A stretch of DNA of 64,000 bases from Budvicia aquatica DSM 5075 = ATCC 35567 (GTDB lineage Bacteria > Pseudomonadota > Gammaproteobacteria > Enterobacterales > Enterobacteriaceae). This document shows positions 9,444 to 19,149 of this stretch, in pieces. The position numbers and the translations under genes are program-made. The notes beneath the pieces are model-generated. The model worked only from the letters and a program-made list of their open reading frames with translations. It was not told the origin of the DNA and did no database searches. Where the stretch lies: positions 23,375 through 87,374 of the forward strand of contig NZ_ATYS01000023.1 in the NCBI RefSeq assembly GCF_000427805.1, written 5' to 3'. Numbering within the stretch: the stretch's first letter is position 1; every line of letters begins with the position of its first letter.

Positions 9444-12089
9444 TTACTCTACCTCGGCAATAAATTGGTTATTTACAACGGTGAAATTGATGGTGGAAAT
9501 AGGTTCACCGGCAGATAGTTTATTGAGCAGAAGCAGCGATACCGGGGGTAAGAGTGCTCCATCAATGATTGATTCCAGCATACGGGCACCGTTTTCAGTA
9601 CGCGTTGAACGGGATAAAATTTCATTGGCTACATCGTCAGCGAAAACTACTTCGGCGCTGAAGCGTTGGCGCAATACTTTATCCAGACGCAATAACTTAT
9701 CGGTGATAATAGATTTCAAGGTATCCGAAGACAGAGGTAAGTAAGGGATGACTTCCATTCTGGCTAAAAGGGCGGGCTTAAAGAAGTCAGCCAGTTCTTG
9801 ATACAGATGATCAATAATGGTGTTCGGCGAATCGGCGTAGTCTACGATGGTCTGATAACCGAGGTTGGATGTTAAAAAGAATACGATATTCTTACAGTCG
9901 ATTATGCGACCTTCACCATCAGCAAGTTCACCTTTATCGAATGCTTGATAGAACAGGTTAAGCACATCCGGATGCGCTTTTTCAACCTCATCAAGTAATA
10001 CAACAGAGTAAGGTTTCTGGCGAATAGCTTCGGTTAACACCCCGCCTTCACCGTAGCCAATATAGCCCGGTGGCGAGCCTATTAAGCGAGAGACGGTATG
10101 CTTCTCCTGAAATTCAGACATATTAATCGTGGTCAAGTACTGGCGGCCACCAAACAGCAGGTCTGCAATTTGTAACACGGTTTCTGTCTTACCCACCCCT
10201 GAAGGGCCCACAAGCAGAAATGCACCCAGCGGACGGCCAGGTCTGCGAAGATCTGCCCTTGAAGTTAACAGATGCCGATGTAAGTGCGCTATCGCGAGAT
10301 CTTGGCCTTTAATTGATTTATTCAGATAAGTTGGAAGCTGAGTTACTACTTTCAGCTCATCCTGCGATATCTGATTTAAGGGGACGCCAGTCCATTCAGC
10401 AATTACGCTGGCGATCTGGGTTTTGTTTACATGCGGTGATACCAGAATATCCTGTTTCTGTAACGCGCTTAATTCATCGGTTAATAGTGTGAGCTTAGCC
10501 AGTATTACGGGCTGTCCATTGACCTGTTCAGGTAAGACAAGCGGATTTTCGGTAGTCGCAACTGAATGCTGAGCATCAGTTTGCGTTAATAGTTCGGAAC
10601 GCAGGGCGATGATTTGGTGTACCAATGCTTGCTGCTGCTGCCATTGAGTATCAATTTGCGCTAATTCTGATTGAGCATCACCTTGCATAGTCTCCAGAGT
10701 GGCTAATCTTTCTGAGAAGTCATTGAGTCCCAGACGATGCTCCCGTTCGAGCAGGATTGATTCTGCCTGTAACTGATGGAGTTTGTTTTTTAAGGCCGAA
10801 ATCTGACGAGGTGGCGAGGTTAAGTTAATGGCTACCCGAGCGCAGGCGGTATCCAGAACGTCGATGGCTTTATCCGGTAGTTGGCGGCCAGATAAATAGC
10901 GGTCACTGAGCAATGCCGCCGCCTGAAGTGCATCATCATCGATCAGAACATTATGTGATTTCTCATAAATATGGCGTAGGCCACGCATGATGATGATAGC
11001 TTCTCGCGCATTAGGTTCATTAACTTTGACTAACTGAAAGCGTCGGGATAAGGCGGCATCTTTTTCAAAGTATTTTTTGTATTCACTCCAGGTCGTTGCC
11101 GCAATAGTTTTAAGCTCCCCTCTGGCAAGCGCTGGCTTAAGCAGATTAGAAATATCAAGGCCACCCGCATTATTTCCTGCACCGATTACGGTATGCGCTT
11201 CATCAATAAATAGAATAATGGGGGTAGGCGACTCCATAACCTCAGCCATCACGCCTTTAAAGCGTTTCTCAAACTCTCCTTTGACAGATGCCCCAGCCTG
11301 TAAAGCCCCCAAGTCAAGATTCATCAGTTCAGTACCTCGTAATTTATCGGGAACCTCACCGTTAATAATCCGCAGTGCCAATCCCTCAATGAGGGCGCTT
11401 TTACCGACACCTGCCTCACCAACGACAATCGGATTATTTTTACGACGACGACAGAGAATGTCGATCATCAGATCAATTTCCTCATCTCGACAAAGCACCG
11501 GATCCAGTTTTCCGTTTCTGGCTTGAGCCGTAATATTCGTGGCATAACGGTTCAGTAGAGATGAATCAGTACTGGTTGGGTATTTACTATTTTCTAAGTC
11601 TTCGGATGCGCTTTCATTTTCAGCTGAACCTTGGGTCCAGATGGTGAACTGATTTTTGACCAGTTCAACGTTGATGACCTGCAACTGCTTAGCAATCTCT
11701 GCCGACAGATAGCGAGCCGGGTTGTCCAAAAGAGCCAAGAGCAGAGCGCCGGTTCGAATACTTGATTGATTAAGTTCCGCCGTTGCGAGTAAAAGTGCAT
11801 CTTTGAACCACTCAATCAACAGGGGGGAGAATGCGGGGGTATCATCGCGTTTACCTTGCTGATAAGCACAATTTTCAAGACTGTTTTTTATTGCGTCGTA
11901 GCTCAGATTAGCCTTGTCGAAAATAACTCGCATATCGCATAACGGGGTATTCAGACATTCAAGTAAATAATGGGCAACGGTAATTTCGGACTCTTGTTGA
12001 CCAACACAAGTGGATGCCGTGGTTTCTAAAATTTGTTTACTGATAGGGTTAAACCGGGCAACCAGTTTAGGGATGTCTATTCTGATCAT
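9444..12089 (-). CDS. tssH: T6SS sheath-disassembly AAA+ ATPase ClpV/TssH
   Basis: An 881-residue Clp/Hsp100 ATPase. An N-terminal Clp_N domain (about 1-150) is followed by the first AAA+ module with Walker A GEAGVGKS (224-231) and Walker B ILFIDEAH (292-299), a coiled-coil middle domain (about 425-505), and the second AAA+ module with Walker A GPSGVGKT (628-635) and Walker B VVLLDEVEKAH (696-706). ClpV strips contracted TssB/TssC sheath and recycles the subunits. Both ATPase sites look intact. It starts 13 bp after tssL with an AGGAC ribosome binding site. The next gene is vasI with no vasH between. Confidence 0.96.
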   Translation of the reverse strand: MIRIDIPKLVARFNPISKQILETTASTCVGQQESEITVAHYLLECLNTPLCDMRVIFDKANLSYDAIKNSLENCAYQQGKRDDTPAFSPLLIEWFKDALLLATAELNQSSIRTGALLLALLDNPARYLSAEIAKQLQVINVELVKNQFTIWTQGSAENESASEDLENSKYPTSTDSSLLNRYATNITAQARNGKLDPVLCRDEEIDLMIDILCRRRKNNPIVVGEAGVGKSALIEGLALRIINGEVPDKLRGTELMNLDLGALQAGASVKGEFEKRFKGVMAEVMESPTPIILFIDEAHTVIGAGNNAGGLDISNLLKPALARGELKTIAATTWSEYKKYFEKDAALSRRFQLVKVNEPNAREAIIIMRGLRHIYEKSHNVLIDDDALQAAALLSDRYLSGRQLPDKAIDVLDTACARVAINLTSPPRQISALKNKLHQLQAESILLEREHRLGLNDFSERLATLETMQGDAQSELAQIDTQWQQQQALVHQIIALRSELLTQTDAQHSVATTENPLVLPEQVNGQPVILAKLTLLTDELSALQKQDILVSPHVNKTQIASVIAEWTGVPLNQISQDELKVVTQLPTYLNKSIKGQDLAIAHLHRHLLTSRADLRRPGRPLGAFLLVGPSGVGKTETVLQIADLLFGGRQYLTTINMSEFQEKHTVSRLIGSPPGYIGYGEGGVLTEAIRQKPYSVVLLDEVEKAHPDVLNLFYQAFDKGELADGEGRIIDCKNIVFFLTSNLGYQTIVDYADSPNTIIDHLYQELADFFKPALLARMEVIPYLPLSSDTLKSIITDKLLRLDKVLRQRFSAEVVFADDVANEILSRSTRTENGARMLESIIDGALLPPVSLLLLNKLSAGEPISTINFTVVNNQFIAEVE

Positions 12090-12102
12090 CTTAAAGTCCT
12101 TA

Positions 12103-12828
12103 TTAGTGCAATAACTTGTTCAGTTGCGCAAGAATGTCCATGCTTTGGCTGTGCAGCTTAAATTGATAAAACACGTATACCACGCATAGGCCAGCAGCCA
12201 ACCAGACAGACATACGCTTAATGGAAAGGCGATTACTAAGAGAGTATTTACTTGTATTTGCCCTGCCTTGATGAAGTAAGGTTCCGCCGGCATCACTATC
12301 TTCTTTTAAAGCTATTATCTGATCATGCAAACGACGGAAAATTCGGTTAAATTCTTCACTGTTTCCTTCAATCACTTTGTAACGACCGCGAAATCCTAAA
12401 CAGAAACAGATGTAAATGAATTCCAGTAAGTCTTTATATCTTTTTGGTTCAGCTTGAAGGCGCTCCAATAATAAATAAGCGCGTTCTCCTCCCCAGGCTT
12501 CATTATGAAATTTAACTAATAGAGATTGGTTGCCCCACGTATTTTGATTATCCCAAGGGTGTTGCATGGCAACTTCATCAATAAAAGTACAAAGAATGTA
12601 GCGGAATGAGACTATTTGACTATTTTCATACCCTTGGGATTGTAATATTTGCTCAATCGCCCCCATATCGTTGACGACTTGGCGGTATAGAGATTCTGCA
12701 TTATCAAGATGAGTAATATCTCGAAGTCGTTGCACCATACCTAATAGCGGAGTGGCAGCATCAATCATAGGATTTACACTATTTCCTCGCAGGGTAAAGG
12801 CATGCTGATTCATATTTTTATTCGTCAT
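12103..12828 (-). CDS. tssL: T6SS membrane complex protein TssL (DotU/VasF)
   Basis: A 241-residue DotU-family protein: a cytoplasmic helical domain with the FIDEVAMQHPWD..WG and FHNEAWGGERAY motifs (about residues 85-125), the FCLGFRGRY motif (about 145-155), and a single C-terminal membrane helix (about 208-226). It has no OmpA-like peptidoglycan-binding extension. A longer frame opens at 12849, but I chose the ATG at 12828 because it overlaps the tssK stop in a TAATG junction and has AGGGG at suitable distance. It anchors the baseplate through TssK and pairs with TssM. Confidence 0.93.
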   Translation of the reverse strand: MTNKNMNQHAFTLRGNSVNPMIDAATPLLGMVQRLRDITHLDNAESLYRQVVNDMGAIEQILQSQGYENSQIVSFRYILCTFIDEVAMQHPWDNQNTWGNQSLLVKFHNEAWGGERAYLLLERLQAEPKRYKDLLEFIYICFCLGFRGRYKVIEGNSEEFNRIFRRLHDQIIALKEDSDAGGTLLHQGRANTSKYSLSNRLSIKRMSVWLAAGLCVVYVFYQFKLHSQSMDILAQLNKLLH

Positions 12829-14171
12829 TATTTGCCCCTGATTGCCCAAAACTGCATATCTAGCTCAGGAAAATTACCTGATACATGGAATGCAATAGCA
12901 CTATTAGTCACTATGTCAGCCCATGCAGGAGCTTGAGTATCCAGTTGGAAATAGGTGTAGCCTGAATGGTGTGGCAGTTGTGCCGGTGCTGCATTCAATG
13001 GAATTAGTGGTACACCCTGTATTTGTACGCTGACCAAATCGCGAATTTTATTTGGTGATGAAATTTTAGTTTGTTGAACAAATTGGCGGAACAGTTGGTC
13101 TTGCGGTACACGAGCTTTTACCGCAATGATGAAATCTGAAGTTGCCAGCAGTTGTTTATCATGAATAACGCCGTCAGAAATACCGTGCGATCTTTTGGTC
13201 AACTGAATTGAGACCGCTCTTGGCGTTAAGACAATGCTGAGTGCACGGCGAGTTATCATCATTAACTCATGGAAGGTTAATGACAAATTGTCATGGTCAT
13301 AATGAGCGAATATTGGGGCAACGCGGGATTCATCGGTAAACGTCATCAGTTCACCACACAGTGAGACTAGCTGGCGGTATAAATCTTCAGGATGAATGGC
13401 GCTACGTTTTGCCAAATGGATAAATATAGGCTGCATACGATTAAATAGCTGAAGCATCATGAACTCGGCAACATCTGCAACACCTTGCTGACCGGGAGCA
13501 CTAATACGACTTGATAGCTGTTTAGCTCGTTCAGTAATTAAGCCAGAAACTTCACTAAGAAAATCATATAAGTAAGGTACAGTGATGAGTGAATTGCACG
13601 TTGGAATAAACGTTTCATCAAGTATGAGTGTACCGTCTGGGTTTCGCTCTTTGATGCAGCAAACAGGCAGCGTTGTATAGGCGCTAAGATCTTCTGAACC
13701 TTGAATAAGTTTAGGGGCTAGCATCGAGACAGGGATTGTGTTGACGCTTCCATTACGGCCAAATACATCCCGGACATCATTACTACCCTGAACAAAACGT
13801 GTGCTACCCGTTTTTAACTCTTGGGCCGTGTCAATATTTGCTATGGAAAAGTTACGAATAGGCAAAGCAAGATAAATAATTCGGCTAGATGCGTCATTTA
13901 TTTGAATAATATCTAATGGGTCAGGAGACTTATCTTGATAAGGGAGTTCAAATAAGGTCCCATCCGGCATAGTTCCTTCAGCAGAAGAGAGACCAATTCG
14001 ACCTAAACGCAAGTATTCCCGGTTTATTTCTAAATGGCTAAAACCATAAAAATAGCAATTCAACATGTTGAGCAGATGGCTAGACAGGTATTCATGATAT
14101 CTTTGCTGTTGCTGAAAGTGTTGAGGGCCAATGGCTCCGTTTAACCAGACAACATTACTTTGCGTTCCCAT
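12828..14171 (-). CDS. tssK: T6SS baseplate protein TssK (VasE)
   Basis: A 447-residue soluble protein that matches TssK throughout: an early VVWLNGAIGPQHFQQQQRYHE segment typical of the family start, the FYGFSHLEINREYL region, and a C-terminal domain with DFIIAVKA and FQLDTQAPAWADI. TssK trimers connect the baseplate (TssF/TssG) to the membrane complex. The start ATG at 14171 shares its A with the tssJ stop (TAATG), and its own stop shares an A with the tssL start, so three consecutive genes are translationally coupled. Confidence 0.95.
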   Translation of the reverse strand: MGTQSNVVWLNGAIGPQHFQQQQRYHEYLSSHLLNMLNCYFYGFSHLEINREYLRLGRIGLSSAEGTMPDGTLFELPYQDKSPDPLDIIQINDASSRIIYLALPIRNFSIANIDTAQELKTGSTRFVQGSNDVRDVFGRNGSVNTIPVSMLAPKLIQGSEDLSAYTTLPVCCIKERNPDGTLILDETFIPTCNSLITVPYLYDFLSEVSGLITERAKQLSSRISAPGQQGVADVAEFMMLQLFNRMQPIFIHLAKRSAIHPEDLYRQLVSLCGELMTFTDESRVAPIFAHYDHDNLSLTFHELMMITRRALSIVLTPRAVSIQLTKRSHGISDGVIHDKQLLATSDFIIAVKARVPQDQLFRQFVQQTKISSPNKIRDLVSVQIQGVPLIPLNAAPAQLPHHSGYTYFQLDTQAPAWADIVTNSAIAFHVSGNFPELDMQFWAIRGK

Positions 14172-14707
14172 TATTTATCTTCCTTTCTAATTTCAACTCG
14201 ATCGGCACGCGCATGGATCATTATGTTTTCTTTTTTACCCACGCTTTCGACGTCGATAATGTCGTACCACTGCGAATCATCAATATAGGAGTAGTGGGCG
14301 ATAATACCGATGAAGCGAGTTTCAGCATCGAGCTTTATGGGCGGCAGTGATTTAAACTGGCCTGGTAACAGGCTGTAGTCCTGATGGTTAACATAATTTT
14401 TGCCCAATGCTTTTTCAGGCCCGTCATTTAATATTTGGTCATAATCAATGGATGAAAACTTAGAGTCATCATTGAGATAAACAACCTGAAGTTCTATTGG
14501 CGTTGGTTCACCGCTTTGGTTAGGATTCAAATCGGGCTCTGATACCAGCGTCAGTGAAATCTCCGTAGGATTTTTCGATGGATAACCCACCGGAACATTC
14601 GGATCTTTAATCACTTCCACAATCTTTTGTGTTGTTTCACAACCAGTTAATAACGCTACCACCACCATGAAAAACAGTGGTAACAGATAGCGGTGGATAC
14701 TAGGCAT
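14171..14707 (-). CDS. tssJ: T6SS outer-membrane lipoprotein TssJ (VasD)
   Basis: A 178-residue lipoprotein. The signal peptide ends in a lipobox LTGC with Cys at residue 23 and Glu at +2, which predicts outer-membrane sorting. The mature part is a beta-sandwich with the family PTEISLTL and NPNQSGEPTPIELQVVYL segments. TssJ contacts the periplasmic C-terminus of TssM. An in-frame GTG at 14716 is rejected because its GGAG would lie one base away; the ATG at 14707 has GGAG at about ten bases. It overlaps the tagH stop by 8 bases and runs into tssK by TAATG. Confidence 0.92.
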   Translation of the reverse strand: MPSIHRYLLPLFFMVVVALLTGCETTQKIVEVIKDPNVPVGYPSKNPTEISLTLVSEPDLNPNQSGEPTPIELQVVYLNDDSKFSSIDYDQILNDGPEKALGKNYVNHQDYSLLPGQFKSLPPIKLDAETRFIGIIAHYSYIDDSQWYDIIDVESVGKKENIMIHARADRVEIRKEDK

Positions 14708-15980
14708 GATTTTCACGCTCCAGATTTAGCTTACGGATCTGTTTGTCATATTCTTGTTCATAGTGTTCCCAGAACAGCTTTTCAAATCCGGTTTGGCGGT
14801 TAGAAGAGAGCTCTTGGTAGTAGCTGCAAAACATTTGCCAACTCCAGTTGTCATCCATCTCCTGACGATTACGCCCATGTCTGTAACTTGTGAATCGGCT
14901 AAGTAATTGTTCAGGAGAAAATACATCAAGTATGGCTGAGAGGGCATATTGAGTTGCCGTATGGCTTGCCTGATTGTGGAGCTGAATGTTGTCTAAGCTT
15001 TCAGCGACCGCCGTGGGAGCGGATAAGTGCACTGAACATGCTTTAGAGGAGAATAAACTAGAGATAGTGTCTTCATAGGTTTGATTTAAGCGCAGCGGGT
15101 TATCTTCAATAGCGCGAAGATTTTTATGATTTAGAATGCTTTTAGATTGCTGAAGCTTAAGTAATCCTTCAATTGATGCACGAATTGTTTGCCCTAGCTC
15201 TTCAAGGATGATGTTTGCTTCATCGGTATTCTCAATATCAAGGCTCACGCCAAGCCCGCGTAAAAGAGGCGCGACAGCAAGATACATCTCGGGAGATAAG
15301 CGGTTATTGTGTAAGTTATTATCGCCATTATTTCTATTGGTTTTAATATTCAGAAAACCGGTATTTAGCCCTGAGGTTTCTTGTTTGAGGTTATAGTCAT
15401 AAAGTTCTGGTTGAGTTGAAGATTCCGGTAAAGAGGGTGTATTGTTATGAAATTGGCTGATTACACTTAATGAATCGGCATCAATCGCTTTAAGCGGATC
15501 AATGATTACATTATCTTGGGTATCTTCAACTGAGTGATGTGATTGAGTTTTGGGATGGCTTCTTAATAGTTCTTCCAGTGGCTTATCGCTGTGATGAATA
15601 ATATCCGTTGGTTGCGTACTTAATATATCGATAAAGGCCTCTGGATTTGAACCAGTCTGAATGTTGACATTAAGTTTACCGATTTGCGCTTTATCACCAT
15701 GTTGTAATTTGATACGTTGATGGAGAGAACTAACTTCTGAACCATTAATAAATATGGCTTTACCACCCGCTAAGGAGATAAAAAATGCACCATCTTGGTA
15801 ATCAAGATGAACTTGTGATTCGGCAATGTTGAGATTTATATCTTGCAAAATCCAGTCATTGGTTGCGGCACTGCCAATTGTTCCACCGTTTATTGAAAAA
15901 TAGTGTTCACTCTTCTTCCCACTTTGCATCAGTTGTGGATTGGTGACTTTAAGCAATAGGGTATGCTGATTCTTTTCCAT
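14700..15980 (-). CDS. tagH: T6SS-associated FHA-domain protein TagH (VasC)
   Basis: A 426-residue protein with an N-terminal FHA fold (about 1-100: GSAATNDWIL, SQVHLDY, and a final GDKAQIG) and a C-terminal TagH/VasC domain with PLLRGLGV and a following helical stretch. FHA domains bind phosphothreonine; in some T6SS they act with PpkA/PppA, but no kinase or phosphatase gene is in this window. The usual FHA SxxH core is kept (SQVH). I placed the start at the ATG at 15980 (GGGAA nine bases upstream), not at the GTG at 15998. The middle (about 110-220) is low-complexity and probably disordered. Confidence 0.9.
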   Translation of the reverse strand: MEKNQHTLLLKVTNPQLMQSGKKSEHYFSINGGTIGSAATNDWILQDINLNIAESQVHLDYQDGAFFISLAGGKAIFINGSEVSSLHQRIKLQHGDKAQIGKLNVNIQTGSNPEAFIDILSTQPTDIIHHSDKPLEELLRSHPKTQSHHSVEDTQDNVIIDPLKAIDADSLSVISQFHNNTPSLPESSTQPELYDYNLKQETSGLNTGFLNIKTNRNNGDNNLHNNRLSPEMYLAVAPLLRGLGVSLDIENTDEANIILEELGQTIRASIEGLLKLQQSKSILNHKNLRAIEDNPLRLNQTYEDTISSLFSSKACSVHLSAPTAVAESLDNIQLHNQASHTATQYALSAILDVFSPEQLLSRFTSYRHGRNRQEMDDNWSWQMFCSYYQELSSNRQTGFEKLFWEHYEQEYDKQIRKLNLERENHA

Positions 15981-15984
15981 GTGA

Positions 15985-16971
15985 TTATTCCCGCACACAA
16001 ATAGTTACGTTTGGGTTGACTGGTACTTCACCAATAAACGAGGTCCAACCCAAGAGACAAGAGACGTCGTCGCTTAAATTCATTGTTGTTATTTGATCGG
16101 ATGCCAGAGATAGTGTGATATCAAAAGCAAACTGGTCGCGCAGAATGAAAGAAACGAAATTTTTTAAAGGCTGGTAGTTATCACCAGTCGGTAGAAATGA
16201 TAGATAGCGTTTAATCGAAAGGTTACCTAGGCAAAGCGTAAATTTACTGCTGCAATCGTGTAAATAGTCACCGATAACAAACGTATCACCGAGTTGTGAA
16301 TTAGATATGCCTAAATTTGTTTGTTGATCCTCTGGAATTGGAACTATCCGTGGTTGCAGAGGGTTGATGTTGACATCGGATAGGTCAAAGCAATGAGCGA
16401 TGATACCGCTCAAGACTTCTTGTGAGCGAGATGTGCCTGAAAGCATTCCTGCATAGGCCAGCATTTTTGTATGATTAACGTTTAACGTTCCTCGGATAGC
16501 TGCCTTCTCTAGACCAACCAAGGCAAACATTCTTTGAGAAAAGGGGTCATTCCCCCGATCTTTGAACGAAATGTAGTATCGATATTTTCGCCAAATCCGA
16601 TGAAGTAACGTGACATCTCGATGGTTAAATAGATCCAAAAAATTATTTAGTCCCGCCTCATCTTGTGAATACTCCCAGGCTAAAGGTTCCAGATAAAAAC
16701 CGGGCAGGGGAGATTGGCTTCCCTGTAAACCAAGAAAGTTTATGGCGAGATGGAAGCGGCCGTCGTCGTTTTGATAAAGTGATGTAAGATCGGAATGAGG
16801 AAAAGCCAGTGAACCACTGGCAGAAAAACAAATCAGTTCATCGTCTGGAGAAAGTTCTTTATCCAGGTAATCTTGCTTCCCTTCATTTTTATAAATTAAC
16901 TCCAGGAGCTGATAAAAATTATATTTCTCAGGAACTATATCAGCGAGTGCTGACCGATTTTCATTGGCCAT
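15985..16971 (-). CDS. tssG: T6SS baseplate protein TssG (VasB)
   Basis: A 328-residue TssG protein recognised by its FSASGSLAFPHSDL segment, the LNFLGLQGSQSPLPGFYLE motif (about residues 78-96), FLDLFNHR and the LLHRIWRKYRY stretch. TssG forms the wedge of the baseplate with two copies of TssF and TssE. The ATG at 16971 overlaps the end of tssF by 37 bases and has AGGAG nine bases upstream. It is 4 bases before the tagH start. Length and motifs are normal for the family. Confidence 0.93.
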   Translation of the reverse strand: MANENRSALADIVPEKYNFYQLLELIYKNEGKQDYLDKELSPDDELICFSASGSLAFPHSDLTSLYQNDDGRFHLAINFLGLQGSQSPLPGFYLEPLAWEYSQDEAGLNNFLDLFNHRDVTLLHRIWRKYRYYISFKDRGNDPFSQRMFALVGLEKAAIRGTLNVNHTKMLAYAGMLSGTSRSQEVLSGIIAHCFDLSDVNINPLQPRIVPIPEDQQTNLGISNSQLGDTFVIGDYLHDCSSKFTLCLGNLSIKRYLSFLPTGDNYQPLKNFVSFILRDQFAFDITLSLASDQITTMNLSDDVSCLLGWTSFIGEVPVNPNVTICVRE

Positions 16972-18695
16972 GTGTATCGCTCCTGATTATCCATGTTTAT
17001 CATTGTTAATAAATGGTAAGAATTTAATGCGGCTACTTGTGAAAAAAATTGTGATAACACGGTACCGAATAAATACATCTCACCTTCAGAATTGAACGTC
17101 GATTGCTTTATAAAAATAGATGTTTCAAAGCCCCGAACCATCAATCCATCGGGTAATCTTCTCTCTGAGGGCTTGGTCTCCATTTTTTGGATACCGCTAA
17201 GTTGCTTAATCGCATTTTTTTCAGATTGACGATTATGTTGAGCCGGGAAGTTATAGCCCATTAGCATCTGTTTAAGTACTTCAGTATCTAGCAAAGACAT
17301 GTAATTTTGCGCCAGATTAGAAATGGCCTTCCAGTACAAAGTGCTGTCTAATATTGGTGATAGTTGCATTGTTGGACGAGTGATGTTTTGCACTTTGATT
17401 ACGTCTGCAAGTCCCTTATCAGTAATATGAGATATCTCACCAATATGAAGTTGAGCGGGCATATCTCTGTTGGTACACATCAGCCGTAATGAGATGATTT
17501 CATCCTTATTCTGCCAAAGCTCTTCATCACCTCTGACAAACGATAGCCAATGGGTGATTTTTTTATTTTTAATGTGTTGTGTCTGTTTTGATTGGTAATA
17601 GAGCCTTTGATAGCCTTTTTCTCGTTGTATCTGGTGTTTAAAACTGTTAAACGGGACGTAGGTATATTGATGCTGATTGCCATTGGTAGTTGAGCGACGA
17701 TTACAGCTTTCAACATGTTCGACTGAAAAAATATCGTAATCTTCGGGATACTGATAGCTAGCGACAATAGGATATTGTGATTTTCTGCCATGAAGAATGA
17801 TCGGCTCGCCATCATGATGAAAGAGATTTATCGCAGGAACACAGTTAATCTGAACGCTATCGTTGCGAAGCTTTAGTGATGGTGGAAACGAGCGACTAAA
17901 ATTCACCTTGAGGCTGAATGTGGAATATTTTAAAGATTTTGGAAAAATATTTTTGTTTTCATGGGTGATGCGTAAAAAAAGAAAACCTTCATTAAAACAA
18001 AAATACTCTTGCAAGAGTCGATTACCGGTATTGGTATTCTCGGGATATGGGATCATGGCGTCGGAACGTTCGAACCCGACCAGGTTAAACTTTGGTGTTT
18101 CCAAAGGCAGCTCAACATCGTTGATAACAACCGAAGCAGAGGTGACGTAGTTAGTGAGCATCATATATAGCTGTGAGCCGATATAAGGATCTTGCCCAAG
18201 ATAAAAACTGTATTGTTCTAAATCCAATGGTTCTGATGAGTGATTAAATGAGAAGGTCAATAATAGTGAATCAGAAGACTCTCGAACGATCTGACTTGAT
18301 TCTAGCTTTGCCGGAGTTACGATTAAGTCTCGGCATATCTGAAATATACAAGCAGGTTGATCTGATGTAGACGTTGTGACTTGGGTTCCTTTAGGTATGA
18401 AGTTTATCCGATCGCTTAATGACGTCGCATTCATAATGGTTATGCTGGGCACCGGGCGTAGATAATTTGGCCATAGCAACTGGATCAAGTCTTGAGACAA
18501 ATTTGGGAAATCTTGTTTGAGCTTTGCCTTTAAGGTTGCCGTCATATATGCCAGTCCATCGAGCATACGTTCAACGTCAGGGTCTTGCCCTTCTTCTATG
18601 AGAAATTGAGATAATTGAGGATTCATATCAGCAAAATCATGAATTGCTGATTTGATGAATGTCATTTCATCCTGAAATTGTTGCTGTAATGGCAT
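16935..18695 (-). CDS. tssF: T6SS baseplate protein TssF (VasA)
   Basis: A 586-residue TssF protein. The N-terminus has the family pattern FQDEMTFIKSAIHDFADMNP..L and DPDVERMLDGLAYMTATLKAKL, followed by LLWPNYLRPVPSITIM, all hallmarks of TssF. The C-terminal region carries the GFETSIFIKQSTFNSEGEMYLFG motif. An in-frame TTG at 18707 opens a longer frame, but the ATG at 18695 with AAGGA just upstream is preferred; it begins 8 bases after the tssE stop. TssF with TssG and TssE builds the wedge of the baseplate. Confidence 0.94.
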   Translation of the reverse strand: MPLQQQFQDEMTFIKSAIHDFADMNPQLSQFLIEEGQDPDVERMLDGLAYMTATLKAKLKQDFPNLSQDLIQLLWPNYLRPVPSITIMNATSLSDRINFIPKGTQVTTSTSDQPACIFQICRDLIVTPAKLESSQIVRESSDSLLLTFSFNHSSEPLDLEQYSFYLGQDPYIGSQLYMMLTNYVTSASVVINDVELPLETPKFNLVGFERSDAMIPYPENTNTGNRLLQEYFCFNEGFLFLRITHENKNIFPKSLKYSTFSLKVNFSRSFPPSLKLRNDSVQINCVPAINLFHHDGEPIILHGRKSQYPIVASYQYPEDYDIFSVEHVESCNRRSTTNGNQHQYTYVPFNSFKHQIQREKGYQRLYYQSKQTQHIKNKKITHWLSFVRGDEELWQNKDEIISLRLMCTNRDMPAQLHIGEISHITDKGLADVIKVQNITRPTMQLSPILDSTLYWKAISNLAQNYMSLLDTEVLKQMLMGYNFPAQHNRQSEKNAIKQLSGIQKMETKPSERRLPDGLMVRGFETSIFIKQSTFNSEGEMYLFGTVLSQFFSQVAALNSYHLLTMINMDNQERYTWPMKIGQHSLI

Positions 18696-18703
18696 AAAGT
18701 CCT

Positions 18704-19135
18704 TCAAATATCTAATAAATAATGCCGTTCATTATCAAGGCGAAGTTGAAATTCAACGTTCGTCGAACCCTGCTCATTTTGTATTGTTGCCGTAATATCA
18801 AAAAGCATGGTAAGAGGGTCATGATTATTGACCCTTGGTGTTACTGTCGCAGTCGATATGCGAGGTTCAAATTTTTCAATGCAGTCCTTTATGGACTTGC
18901 AAATAGTGATGTTTAGCTCTGTACTTGTTTGCGTGGCGTCATTTAGATCAATAACGCCTATTTCTTTGGTACTTTGGCTACTACCAGGCCGCGTATTAAG
19001 AATTCGAGTCAGGTTAAGCTTTATCGACAATAATGGATCCGTAGATACGCTATAATCATCTCTGTTTGCTTTAGCCCGAACTCTTTCGAATAGACTCCGT
19101 TTAGAGTCTTTAGACCATCTTAATAACGCGGCCAT
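18704..19135 (-). CDS. tssE: T6SS baseplate protein TssE (gp25-like)
   Basis: A 143-residue protein of the gp25/TssE family (T4 gp25 homologue that initiates sheath polymerisation). It shows SLFERV near the start, the SIKLNLTRILNTRPGSS segment with the conserved N-T-R-x-G, the DLND motif, and a C-terminal IEKFEPRI followed by two beta strands. The family EPRL core appears here as EPRI. It lies 14 bp downstream of tssC in the operon. Confidence 0.92.
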   Translation of the reverse strand: MAALLRWSKDSKRSLFERVRAKANRDDYSVSTDPLLSIKLNLTRILNTRPGSSQSTKEIGVIDLNDATQTSTELNITICKSIKDCIEKFEPRISTATVTPRVNNHDPLTMLFDITATIQNEQGSTNVEFQLRLDNERHYLLDI

Positions 19136-19149
19136 GGTATTTACACTTC

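Noticed and set aside
9439..11526. Open frames on the strand opposite clpV and other T6SS genes
   Set aside because: They are mirror frames of strongly coding genes, without ribosome binding sites or family motifs.
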